19,573 nt of DNA from Thermoplasmata archaeon (GCA_020343715.1 CP070808.1:1007489-1027061); one strand, 5' to 3'; counted from the stretch's first letter, positions 1 to 5,873 are shown. Translations and numbers: made by a program. Notes: generated from the letters alone by a model not told the origin.

Positions 1-857
1 ACTTGGGTGAACTCCGCCTCCTTGAGCTTGAGCTCCTCCTGCTCCTGCTTGGTACGGGTGATCTCCTCGTCTAGGTTCGTCTTGAGGACGGTCAGCTCAC
101 CCCGCTCGGTCTCCAGCTCGTCGAACTCCTGCAGGACGTTCTGCTTCTTCTCGAGGGTGGCGTTCAGCTCCTCGGTGAGCTGCTTCTGGAGGGTCTCCAG
201 GTCGGTCTCCCTGGAGACCAGGTCGGTCTCCTTCCCGTCCAGGTGGGTCTCCCGCTCGGTGACCGCCTCGATGCGGTTCTTGAGGTTCTCCCGCTCCTCG
301 CGGATCTGGGACCGCTCCTCGGAGATGCGGGTCATGTCCGCCTCGATCTCCTTGATGCGGATGCCCAGCTTCTCCTCCCTGTGCTTGAGCTCCGCCTCCC
401 GGGTGTTCAGGCGGGACTCCCACTCCTCCAGGTCAACGACCTTGGACTGGAGCTCGGCGTAGCCCTCGTCCCTGGTGCCGATGCCGTTCCTGAACTCGTC
501 GAGGCGCTGTTTGAGATCCCGGTCCTTCTCCTTGAGCTCCTCCTCGGTCCGTTCCAGCTGCAGGCGCTGCTCCTTGAGCTCGCCCTCCTTCTTGCGGAGG
601 GCCTCCTCCCTCCGGCGGAGGATCTCCTCCTTGTCGGCGACGGTCATGCCCGCTTCGCCGTTGTTGCCCGACTCGAGGATGGACTTGATGGACTTCTCGA
701 ACTCGTCGTCCTCCTCGGGGACGTCACCACGGACGAACCGGTCGAGGATCTCGTACTCCGAGACCCCCGTCTCCCCACCTTCGACTGCGGCCCCGGTCTC
801 ATCCGAGGGGGCCTCGGACTTGACCTTCTTGACCTTCCGCTTGACCCTCTTAACCAA
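1..857 (-). CDS. coiled-coil protein, C terminus beyond window edge
   Basis: An open frame reads on the minus strand from a TTG codon at 857 to the left edge without a stop. It gives 285 visible residues, so the C terminus is missing. The TTG start is chosen because GAGGTG lies five bases upstream (863-868) and a TATA-like TTTAAG lies about 40 bp upstream. The protein opens with a strongly basic stretch of Val-Lys/Arg repeats (residues 1-13), then an acidic Ser/Glu/Asp linker to about residue 70. After that comes an almost continuous heptad-rich coiled coil of Glu, Lys, Arg and Leu with a short Gly-containing break near residue 125. No signal peptide or membrane segment is seen. Coils of this kind occur in SMC-like, cytoskeletal and scaffold proteins, and the sequence alone does not decide which. 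The plus-strand frames here are Ser/Leu-rich mirror images of the coil and are not genes. Confidence 0.8.
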   Translation of the reverse strand, partial: MVKRVKRKVKKVKSEAPSDETGAAVEGGETGVSEYEILDRFVRGDVPEEDDEFEKSIKSILESGNNGEAGMTVADKEEILRRREEALRKKEGELKEQRLQLERTEEELKEKDRDLKQRLDEFRNGIGTRDEGYAELQSKVVDLEEWESRLNTREAELKHREEKLGIRIKEIEADMTRISEERSQIREERENLKNRIEAVTERETHLDGKETDLVSRETDLETLQKQLTEELNATLEKKQNVLQEFDELETERGELTVLKTNLDEEITRTKQEQEELKLKEAEFTQ

Positions 858-894
858 GCGTGCACCTCTACGGAACGGGTTTCCCCCAGCCAAC

Positions 895-900
895 CTTAAA
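895..900 (-). promoter_or_regulatory. TATA-like box for the coiled-coil gene
   Basis: TTTAAG on the minus strand lies about 25 bp before the GAGGTG ribosome-binding site of the TTG-started gene at 857. This fits a very short leader that begins just before the ribosome-binding site. A second, more A/T-rich candidate lies at 933-943. Confidence 0.4.
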
Positions 901-932
901 TGTGGGCCGGGATATGATTGGAGAGGTGCGAG

Positions 933-943
933 TATATATATAA
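933..943. promoter_or_regulatory. alternating TA tract, possible TATA box on either strand
   Basis: TATATATATAA is the most A/T-rich run in the first kilobase and is nearly symmetric, so it could serve either strand. On the minus strand it would give the coiled-coil gene a leader of about 55 bases. On the plus strand there is no protein gene downstream, only about 60 bases and then a T5 run at 999-1003. The interval 858-1036 also holds the palindrome CCCCTAGGGG near 1016-1025 and nothing else I can name. Confidence 0.35.
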
Positions 944-1036
944 CGTGGGGTTCCGATTATCAGCTAAGATATTGGAATCGTCCCCGCTAGCACGACTGTT
1001 TTTATTGAAGCTGGCCCCTAGGGGAAATCCGTCCCA

Positions 1037-1339
1037 TCAGGACTTCATTATCGCCACTAGGAACACACCGATTGCGACGGCGGCGCCGACGAGGGCGGCG
1101 CCGATGTAGACCAGCGCCTCCTTGATGACGGTCCAGAACTCCAGCTCCACCGGGACGATGTCGAACTGGAACATCATCATGACCACGATGCCCATGATGA
1201 TGCCGAAGACCAGGAGGCCCACACCGATCGCCCTGCTCTTTCCGCTGCCAAAGTACGCGGTGAAGGCCCCGGCCAGTATCAGGAATAGGCCGAAGGTAAG
1301 CAGGAGTACTGAGACGAATACCCACATGGTGTGCTCCAT
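1037..1339 (-). CDS. small membrane protein with three predicted helices
   Basis: A 100-residue hydrophobic protein that I do not recognise. The start is the ATG at 1337-1339, because AGGAGG lies seven bases upstream and a TATATAA box at 1387-1393 would start transcription close by. The longer frame that begins near 1540 lacks these signals and crosses the promoter. Three membrane segments are visible at about residues 6-32, 37-58 and 75-97. The first hairpin is separated by a short Gly-Ser-Lys-rich turn, and a Phe-Asp-Ile-Val-Pro-Val-Glu loop precedes the third helix. The C terminus ends in a single Lys-Ser. It looks like a stand-alone transcription unit, since it has its own promoter and the genes on both sides do too. 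No catalytic motif is seen. It may be a lineage-specific membrane protein. Confidence 0.72.
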   Translation of the reverse strand: MEHTMWVFVSVLLLTFGLFLILAGAFTAYFGSGKSRAIGVGLLVFGIIMGIVVMMMFQFDIVPVELEFWTVIKEALVYIGAALVGAAVAIGVFLVAIMKS

Positions 1340-1386
1340 TATCGCTCCTCCTGGAATGCTCTCTGCGCCTAGAAATGGCCTGAGCC

Positions 1387-1393
1387 TATATAA
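1387..1393 (-). promoter_or_regulatory. TATA box for the small membrane protein
   Basis: TTATATA on the minus strand lies 48 bp upstream of the ATG at 1339. Transcription starting about 25 bp downstream gives a leader of roughly 25 bases that contains the AGGAGG ribosome-binding site. Confidence 0.6.
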
Positions 1394-1451
1394 CCCTTTT
1401 TGCAGAGGTGGCTGGCGCCTAGGGACTGGCCCCCTGTTGGATGGCCTCCCG

Positions 1452-1856
1452 TCACTCCTCGTCCTCGTCCCCGTCGGACCCGGCCTTCTTGGCGGCCCTC
1501 TCCTCCGCCTTGCGAGCCTTTTCCTCGGCCCGCTTCTCACGGCGCTCCTCCCGCTCCTTGGCCTTCTCCTCCTTCTTGAGCTGGTTCTCCTTGATCTTCC
1601 GCTCGCGGTTGAGACGGCTCTTCTCCAGCCGGGTGATGGCGCCGCGCACCGCCTTCCGGTCGCGGGCCAGCTCTATGTTGAGCCTCTGGTAGTCCCCCTT
1701 GGACATGTCTCCACGGGCCACCTGGGCCTTGGCCTTGTCCGACTTGGCCTCGATGACGTCCAGCTCACGCTCCTTGCCCTTGATCATCTTGGTGAGCTTC
1801 TTGATCTTGCGGTCGCGCTCCACGGCGTAGCCCTTGTCCTTGTCCGGCTTGGCCAT
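1452..1856 (-). CDS. small highly charged coiled-coil protein
   Basis: A 134-residue protein made almost wholly of Lys, Arg, Glu, Asp and Ala, predicted to be one long helical coil. The start is the ATG at 1856, seven bases after GAGGTG. The GTG nine bases upstream lies inside that ribosome-binding site and so is not a good start. The first 80 residues alternate Lys- and Glu-rich heptads and include a Gly-Asp-Met-Ser-Lys-Gly turn near residue 52. Residues 90-122 are a dense Lys/Glu/Arg/Ala helix, and the end is an acidic Gly-Ser-Asp-Glu tail. No fold or family is recognised. Its promoter (1896-1902) is divergent from that of rpoE1. A coding role is supported by the clean ribosome-binding site and the even use of G/C-ending codons in this frame. 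Confidence 0.72.
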   Translation of the reverse strand: MAKPDKDKGYAVERDRKIKKLTKMIKGKERELDVIEAKSDKAKAQVARGDMSKGDYQRLNIELARDRKAVRGAITRLEKSRLNRERKIKENQLKKEEKAKEREERREKRAEEKARKAEERAAKKAGSDGDEDEE

Positions 1857-1895
1857 CGGGGACACCTCTGAGTGGGGGGAGAAGGGTCATAGGGG

Positions 1896-1902
1896 ATATT
1901 AA
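1896..1902 (-). promoter_or_regulatory. TATA box for the charged coiled-coil gene
   Basis: TTAATAT on the minus strand lies about 40 bp before the ATG at 1856, which gives a short leader that holds GAGGTG. It is one half of a divergent promoter region shared with rpoE1. Confidence 0.5.
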
Positions 1903-1966
1903 CCTTGGCCCGCGCCCTCCCCTCGAAGGTCCGCTGCCAGGCCCTCCCGCTCCTAGGTGCGATGGG

Positions 1967-1974
1967 TTTAAATA
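1967..1974 (+). promoter_or_regulatory. TATA box of the rpoE1-spt4-S24e cluster
   Basis: TTTAAATA is a strong archaeal TATA match, preceded by a G-rich GATGGG. Initiation is expected near position 2000, leaving a leader of about 60 bases before the TTG start of rpoE1. It is the last good promoter before the S27ae gene, so the whole cluster may depend on it. Confidence 0.65.
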
Positions 1975-2057
1975 CGAGGTTCATTATCTGCCGACCCACG
2001 GGTTCCTCCAGCGGGTCTTCTCGATGGAGGATAGCCCTTCACCAGCGAGGTGTGGCC

Positions 2058-2654
2058 TTGTACAAGATGGTCGAGCGGGTCGACACGGTCCGGATACCCC
2101 CGAAGCTCCTAGGCGCCCCCCTGAAGGAGGTGGTGGAGGAGCTCACCCACGAGTCCTTCGAGGGCAAGATAGACAAGGACAACAACCTTACGATCCTCGC
2201 CACCAGCATCGAGCCCGAGGGCTCAGGCCGCATCGTCCACGGCGACGGGGCGGTCTACCAGCAGGTGAAGTTCGACGCACTGGTGTTCAAGCCAGAGCTG
2301 CACGAGGTGGTCCAAGGCAAGGTGTGCGAGGTCCTCCGCTTCGGCGCCTTCGTCCGCTTCGGGCCCCTGGACGGTTTGCTCCACATCTCCCAGATCATGG
2401 ACGACCGCATAGACATCGACGAGGCGAACAACCGGCTGGTGGGCAAGGACACGAAGCGGGACCTGCGCACCGGCGACATCGTCCGCGCCCGCATCGTCGC
2501 CATCTCGATAAACGAGGTCAACTACCGGGAGAGCAAGATCGGCCTGACCATGCGCCAGCCAGGTCTTGGCAAGATCGAGTGGCTCGAGGAGGACCGGAAG
2601 GTCGACGAGAAGCCCGCGAAGGGCAAGAAGAAGAAGGGCAGGGGGAAGAAGTGA
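2058..2654 (+). CDS. rpoE1: RNA polymerase subunit E' (Rpb7-like, RpoE1)
   Basis: This is the larger subunit of the stalk (Rpb7/Rpb4-like) of archaeal RNA polymerase. It binds emerging RNA and helps promoter opening. The 198-residue protein starts at TTG 2058: the next residues, Tyr-Lys-Met-Val-Glu, match the usual N terminus of the family, and GAGGTG lies five bases upstream. The N-terminal stalk domain covers about residues 1-80. An S1 RNA-binding domain follows at about 82-170, with the recognisable Gly-Ala-Phe-Val-Arg-Phe-Gly and Gly-Leu-Leu-His-Ile-Ser segments. The last 15 residues are a Lys/Gly-rich tail that goes beyond the usual S1 fold. The stop codon overlaps the start of spt4 by one base, which implies translational coupling. 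Pairing of rpoE1 with spt4 is standard in archaea. Confidence 0.96.
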   Translation: MYKMVERVDTVRIPPKLLGAPLKEVVEELTHESFEGKIDKDNNLTILATSIEPEGSGRIVHGDGAVYQQVKFDALVFKPELHEVVQGKVCEVLRFGAFVRFGPLDGLLHISQIMDDRIDIDEANNRLVGKDTKRDLRTGDIVRARIVAISINEVNYRESKIGLTMRQPGLGKIEWLEEDRKVDEKPAKGKKKKGRGKK

Positions 2655-2830
2655 TGAAGGCGTGCAAGAGCTGTTACCACATCACCGAGCTGGACACCTG
2701 CCCCCTCTGCGGCGGCGAGCTGTCCAAGGAGTGGCAGGGCTACCTTATCATCCTGGACCATGAGAGGTCCCTCATCGCCCAGAAGATGGGCATCAAGGCC
2801 AACGGCCGCTTCGCCCTGAAGGTACGGTGA
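2654..2830 (+). CDS. spt4: transcription elongation factor Spt4 (RpoE2, E'')
   Basis: Spt4 is the small zinc-ribbon partner of Spt5; together they clamp onto RNA polymerase and make elongation processive. The 58-residue protein has its zinc ligands at Cys4, Cys7, Cys16 and Cys19 (Cys-x2-Cys and Cys-x2-Cys), followed by the Gly-Tyr-Leu-Ile-Ile-Leu-Asp strand and the conserved Ser-x-Ile-Ala-x-Lys-Met-Gly segment. The length is normal for archaea. The ATG shares its A with the rpoE1 stop codon TGA, so translation is probably coupled. A GC-rich hairpin follows immediately after the stop codon. Confidence 0.95.
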   Translation: MKACKSCYHITELDTCPLCGGELSKEWQGYLIILDHERSLIAQKMGIKANGRFALKVR

Positions 2831-2831
2831 G

Positions 2832-2847
2832 GCCCGGCCCCCCGGGC
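2832..2847 (+). other. intercistronic GC hairpin between spt4 and the kinase gene
   Basis: GCCCGG and CCGGGC form a perfect six-pair stem closed by a CCCC loop, placed directly after the spt4 stop codon in the 44-base gap before the next gene. There is no T-run, so it is not an obvious terminator. It may stabilise the upstream mRNA or mark a processing site. Confidence 0.45.
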
Positions 2848-2874
2848 GGTGTTCCCTGACGAGGGGGTGACTCA

Positions 2875-3438
2875 TTGGAGGTCGTCATCGAGAGGGGCGT
2901 GCCCCTCCCTGGAAACGTCACCTTGGTACTCCCAGAGGACATGCGCGAGGAGCTCAGGGTCCCCCTAGGCCCCGTCATGGAGGAGGAAGAGGTGGCCCAA
3001 CACATCGGAGACGGCGGCCCCATCTGCACCGTGGGCGACATGACGACGGAGACCCTCCACAGGATGGGAATCCCCGTGCACCTGGCGGTGGTGGACTACC
3101 AGACCAAGCGGGAGCCGTCCTCCCGATGGCGGACGGCCCTCGAGGGTGTGGGGGACCGGACGGTCACCGTCACCAGCCCCGCGGCCACCATCACCCCATC
3201 TATGTACAACACGATAATCGAGGCATGGGCCTCGCCCGACCCCATCAAGGTGGTGGTGGAGGGCGAGGAGGACATGGCGGCACTGCCCGCCATCCTGCAT
3301 GCGCCAGAGGGCGCAACAGTAATATACGGCATCCCGGATACAGGACTCTGCCTGGTCCAGGTGGATGGGCATGCCAGGGATGTCGTCACAGACGTCCTTG
3401 CACGCCTCGAAAGCCGCTGGAACGGGCTACCGCCCTAG
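2875..3438 (+). CDS. GTP-dependent dephospho-CoA kinase (DUF359 family)
   Basis: This family catalyses the last step of archaeal coenzyme A synthesis, phosphorylating dephospho-CoA with GTP, and is unrelated to bacterial CoaE. The 187-residue length is normal. Family motifs are visible: Gly-Asp-Met-Thr-Thr at 54-58, Val-Asp-Tyr-Gln-Thr-Lys-Arg at 73-79, and Val-Glu-Gly-Glu-Glu-Asp-Met-Ala at 128-135 followed by Leu-Pro-Ala. The acidic residues in these segments form the metal/nucleotide site in the characterised Thermococcus enzyme (family knowledge). The start is TTG 2875, with GGGGGTGA just upstream. The gene sits between spt4 and the S24e gene, a neighbourhood common in euryarchaea. The S24e ribosome-binding site overlaps its stop codon. 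Confidence 0.92.
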   Translation: MEVVIERGVPLPGNVTLVLPEDMREELRVPLGPVMEEEEVAQHIGDGGPICTVGDMTTETLHRMGIPVHLAVVDYQTKREPSSRWRTALEGVGDRTVTVTSPAATITPSMYNTIIEAWASPDPIKVVVEGEEDMAALPAILHAPEGATVIYGIPDTGLCLVQVDGHARDVVTDVLARLESRWNGLPP

Positions 3439-3450
3439 GAGGGCGCCAAG

Positions 3451-3915
3451 ATGGAACTTGAGATCGTCTCGAAGAAGGAGAACCCCCTGCTCGACCGCAC
3501 CGAGCTGGAGGTACTGGCTCACCACACCGGCAAGCCCACCCCGACCCGCAACGAGGTGCGCGAGCATGTGGCCGCCGCAATGAAGGCCAAGAAGGACGTG
3601 GTCCTTGTCGACCACATGGAGTCCACCTTCGGAAAGGGCATGACCCGTGGCTACGTGAAGGTGTACAAGACCAAGGAGGCGGCGATGGCCATCGAGAGGG
3701 AGCCCATCAAGAGGCGGAACGAGGGTGGTGCCCCCGCCCCGAAGAAGGAGAAGGCCGCCGCGCCCGAACCCGAGCCCGAGGCCGAGCCCAAGGCTGAACC
3801 CGAGCCCGAGGCCGAGCCCGAGCCCGAACCGGAGCCCGAACCGGAGCCCGAGCCAGAGCCCGAACCTGAGCCCGAGCCCGAGCCCGAGCCCAAGGGCGAG
3901 GACAAGGAGGAGTGA
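3451..3915 (+). CDS. rps24e: 30S ribosomal protein S24e with a long Glu-Pro tail
   Basis: S24e is a small-subunit ribosomal protein shared by archaea and eukaryotes. Residues 1-90 carry the whole fold: the N-terminal [11 protein letters not shown] strand, Thr-Pro-Thr-Arg near 30, and [12 protein letters not shown] near 62-72. AGGAGG (3437-3442), overlapping the stop codon of the kinase gene, sets the ATG at 3451. The oddity is the C terminus. After a Lys-rich hinge (91-103), residues 104 to about 146 are an almost pure Glu-Pro dipeptide run ending in Lys-Gly-Glu-Asp-Lys-Glu-Glu. Archaeal S24e is usually about 100 residues, so roughly a third of this protein is an added acidic extension, expected to be stiff and disordered and to project from the subunit. 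Confidence 0.94.
   Translation: MELEIVSKKENPLLDRTELEVLAHHTGKPTPTRNEVREHVAAAMKAKKDVVLVDHMESTFGKGMTRGYVKVYKTKEAAMAIEREPIKRRNEGGAPAPKKEKAAAPEPEPEAEPKAEPEPEAEPEPEPEPEPEPEPEPEPEPEPEPEPKGEDKEE
3763..3890 (+). repeat. hexanucleotide tract encoding the S24e Glu-Pro tail
   Basis: Tandem six-base units of the type GAGCCC with GAACCC, GAGCCA and GAACCT variants, and Ala or Lys substitutions near the start. The units vary at synonymous positions while keeping Glu-Pro. This suggests the dipeptide, not only the DNA repeat, is being maintained, although replication slippage probably created the tract. Confidence 0.85.
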
Positions 3916-3920
3916 GGGCG

Positions 3921-4097
3921 ATGGCGGACGAGCCCCGTAACCTGAAGCAGACCCAGCGTCTGTACGAGATCAAGGACACCCACCTGGAGCGCAAGCGCAA
4001 GGAGTGCCCCAAGTGCGGCACGGGCGTCTACATGGCCGAGCATGCCGACAGGAAGTCCTGCGGCAGGTGCGGCTACACCGAGTTCGACAGCTCCTGA
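3921..4097 (+). CDS. rps27ae: 30S ribosomal protein S27ae
   Basis: S27ae is a small zinc-binding protein of the small ribosomal subunit; in eukaryotes it is made as a ubiquitin fusion, in archaea alone. The 58-residue product has the zinc ribbon Cys29-x2-Cys32 ... Cys47-x2-Cys50, with the typical Cys-Pro-Lys-Cys-Gly and Cys-Gly-Arg-Cys-Gly-Tyr-Thr-Glu-Phe sequences. ATG 3921 is preferred. A GTG at 3912 overlapping the S24e stop would add only three residues, and GGAGGAG at 3906-3912 is well spaced for the ATG. It follows S24e with a five-base gap, as in most archaea, and is itself followed by a tRNA gene 40 bases on. Confidence 0.95.
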   Translation: MADEPRNLKQTQRLYEIKDTHLERKRKECPKCGTGVYMAEHADRKSCGRCGYTEFDSS

Positions 4098-4176
4098 GGG
4101 GAGCGGTCCCCCCGCGACCCGCCTGACTCTGCAGCGCGGGCCTGTGGTGTAGCTTGGATATCACAGAGGCCTCCGG

Positions 4177-4209
4177 AGGGGCAATCGGCCCCCCCGAAGC
4201 CCCGGTGCA
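4177..4209 (+). other. tRNA intron 1, canonical position 37/38
   Basis: This 33-base insertion lies between G37 and A38, the usual archaeal site. It folds as a hairpin: GGGGC (4178-4182) pairs with GCCCC (4199-4203), and TCGG/CCGA pair inside. The two three-base bulges are GGA (4175-4177) and CAA (4208-4210). The four-base helix between them, CTCC with GGTG, carries one T-T mismatch, so this bulge-helix-bulge motif is slightly relaxed. Confidence 0.78.
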
Positions 4210-4230
4210 AGCCCCTAACCCGGGTTCGAA

Positions 4231-4252
4231 TCGGGCGTACTGCCCGCGGAAC
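4231..4252 (+). other. tRNA intron 2, T-loop position 59/60
   Basis: This 22-base insertion interrupts the T loop. It makes a textbook strict bulge-helix-bulge motif: T stem CCGGG/CCCGG outside, central four-pair helix TTCG (4225-4228) with CGGA (4247-4250), three-base bulges AAT (4229-4231) and ACT (4251-4253), and an intron stem CGGGC/GCCCG with loop GTACT. Cutting after the second base of each bulge removes 4231-4252 and restores a normal T loop TTCGAAT. Confidence 0.82.
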
Positions 4253-4369
4253 TCCCGGCAGGCCCGCCATCCCCACCCCTCGAATCGGCATTTTCGAGAG
4301 CGAACCCCGGCTGGGTCCCTACCAGGACGCTGGCGGACCTTTCTGCCAAGTTAGAATAGGGCCGAAAGG

Positions 4370-4376
4370 CATATGA
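4370..4376 (+). promoter_or_regulatory. possible TATA box of rnz
   Basis: CATATGA is centred about 28 bp before the ATG of rnz, and there is no ribosome-binding site before that ATG. The distance fits a leaderless transcript. TTAGAATA at 4351-4358 is an alternative that would give a leader of about 20 bases. Confidence 0.4.
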
Positions 4377-4400
4377 AAAGGATGCGCGTATCCCTTCTCG

Positions 4401-5783
4401 ATGGAGATAGTCTTCCTAGGGACTGGAGGGTCCTTCCCCTCCCCCCAACGGGGCGTGTCCTCCGTGGCGCTCAAGACCCACGGCGAGATACTTCTCTTCG
4501 ACTGCGGTGAGGGGACCCAACGGCAGCTCATGCGGTCGTCCCTGTCCTTCATGGGAATCACCAAGATCTTCATCACCCACTTCCACGGGGACCACTACCT
4601 GGGCCTCGCTGGCCTGCTCCAGACCATGGCCCTCAACGGGAGGACCAAGGACCTGGAGATCTTCGGCCCCAAGGGCACCGAGCAGCTGGTAACCATCCTG
4701 GAGCGCATCTCGTACTACAGCAGGACCTACGACCTGGTCCTCCACGAGATGAAGGAGAACCAGAAGGAGCACTTCGAGGGCTACTCCGTCACCGCCATCC
4801 GCCTGGACCACTCCATCCCCACCCTGGGCTACCTGTTCGAGGAGGACGACAGGCCAGGCAAGTTCGACACCAACGCCGCACGCCTCCTGGGCATACCCCC
4901 AGGGCCCCTGTACAACAAGCTCCAGGGCGGAGAGGAGATCGTGTGGAACGAGAAGGTCGTCGAACCGGCCATGGTCATGGGCCCGCCCAGGCCCGGCCGC
5001 AAGATAGCCATGATGATGGACACCAAGCCAATCCTGGGCCTGCCGGACAGGATCAAGGGCTACGACATACTCATCCACGAGGCCACCGCCGACAAGACGC
5101 TGGAGGGCAAGGCCAACAAGTTCGGCCACTCCACGGCATCCCAGGCTGCAACCATCGCCAAGGAGTCGGACGTCAAGCGCCTCTTCCTCATCCACATCTC
5201 ACCCCGGTTCCGCGACCCCAAGCCCCTCATCGAGGAGGCCAGGGAGATTTTCGAGGAGACCTACCTCCCCTCGGACCTGGACGAGTTCGAGGTTCCGCTA
5301 CCCGAGAGCTGGGTCGAGGAGGACAAGCTCTGGGTCGTGGCCGAGAAGGAGGAGGTAGAGAAGGGCGAGGAAGGCGAGGAGGTCGGCGCCGAGGCCGTTG
5401 CCGAGGGCGTACCCACCGAGGCCGAGGAGCTGGCGGACGCCACCCTGGCCTACGACGAGCCCGTCCCCGGCGACGCCGTCGTGGAAGCGGGCACGGAAGG
5501 CGAGCCCCCGATCCCCACCGAGGTCACCGCCGACGGCGGCATGGAGGAGATCGCCGAGCCAGAGCCCGAGATAGAGCCCGAGCCCGCCATCACTGAGGAG
5601 GGCATCTCCCTCGGCGCTGTGGCTGCCGCCATGGAGTCCAAGACGTCACACTCCGACGAGGAGGAAGGGGATGTCGAGGTGCTGCCCGCCAATGCCGAGC
5701 CCCCGTCCGAGGAGGATGAGGACGAGGAGTTCGACCTGGAGGCCGCCATGAAGGAGGTCGGCCTGGACCCCAACTCCGAGTGA
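4401..5783 (+). CDS. rnz: ribonuclease Z with a long acidic C-terminal extension
   Basis: RNase Z is the metallo-beta-lactamase endonuclease that trims the 3' end of tRNA precursors. All expected ligands are visible: Gly-Thr-Gly-Gly at 7-10, His60-Phe-His62-Gly-Asp64-His65, His137, Asp207, His226 in His-Glu-Ala-Thr, His243 in Gly-His-Ser, and His265 in His-Ile-Ser-Pro-Arg. The catalytic part ends near residue 305, the normal size of the short tRNase Z. About 155 further residues form a low-complexity tail of Glu, Ala, Pro, Val and Asp. It includes a Glu-Pro run near 388-395 and ends in a short amphipathic Phe-Asp-Leu-Glu-Ala-Ala-Met-Lys-Glu-Val-Gly-Leu motif, which may be a binding helix. The gene lies 130 bp after a tRNA, and its start has no ribosome-binding site, so it is probably leaderless. 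No second lactamase domain is present, so it is not a long-form tRNase Z. Confidence 0.95.
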   Translation: MEIVFLGTGGSFPSPQRGVSSVALKTHGEILLFDCGEGTQRQLMRSSLSFMGITKIFITHFHGDHYLGLAGLLQTMALNGRTKDLEIFGPKGTEQLVTILERISYYSRTYDLVLHEMKENQKEHFEGYSVTAIRLDHSIPTLGYLFEEDDRPGKFDTNAARLLGIPPGPLYNKLQGGEEIVWNEKVVEPAMVMGPPRPGRKIAMMMDTKPILGLPDRIKGYDILIHEATADKTLEGKANKFGHSTASQAATIAKESDVKRLFLIHISPRFRDPKPLIEEAREIFEETYLPSDLDEFEVPLPESWVEEDKLWVVAEKEEVEKGEEGEEVGAEAVAEGVPTEAEELADATLAYDEPVPGDAVVEAGTEGEPPIPTEVTADGGMEEIAEPEPEIEPEPAITEEGISLGAVAAAMESKTSHSDEEEGDVEVLPANAEPPSEEDEDEEFDLEAAMKEVGLDPNSE

Positions 5784-5873
5784 TCCCACAACCTTCGTCC
5801 ATCCCATTCCCGTTCCCACAGACAAGTTCCCCCCAGCCAGGGCCCTGGTCGGATGGAGCTGTCCCCATAACCC

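Larger units (their letters stand above)
4138..4269 (+). tRNA. tRNA-Arg (anticodon CCG) interrupted by two introns, CCA encoded
   Basis: Decodes CGG. Acceptor GGGCCTG (4138-4144) pairs perfectly with CAGGCCC (4259-4265), then comes discriminator G and an encoded CCA (4267-4269). The D arm is 4147-4164, with G18-G19 at 4156-4157 and A20 at 4158. The anticodon loop is CTCCGGA with CCG at 4173-4175; A20 and C35 are the known arginine identity bases. Two insertions must be removed to close the cloverleaf: 4177-4209 after position 37, and 4231-4252 after position 59. The spliced RNA has 74 bases plus CCA, a four-base variable loop, and a perfect T arm CCGGG-TTCGAAT-CCCGG. The anticodon stem (4166-4170 with 4211-4215) has one A-C mismatch at 28-42. 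No promoter is seen in the 40 bases after the S27ae gene, so the tRNA may be processed from the ribosomal-protein transcript. Confidence 0.88.

Noticed and set aside
7..990. Plus-strand Ser/Leu/Val-rich frames at the left end
   Set aside because: They are the antisense of a Glu/Lys/Leu coiled coil, which always produces this composition.
3763..3890. CRISPR or satellite-like repeat
   Set aside because: The six-base period is in frame and encodes a Glu-Pro tail; there are no spacers.
4271..4305. Terminator hairpin CTCGA/TCGAG after the tRNA
   Set aside because: Only five pairs around a ten-base loop with an internal T4 and no T-run after it; too weak to call.
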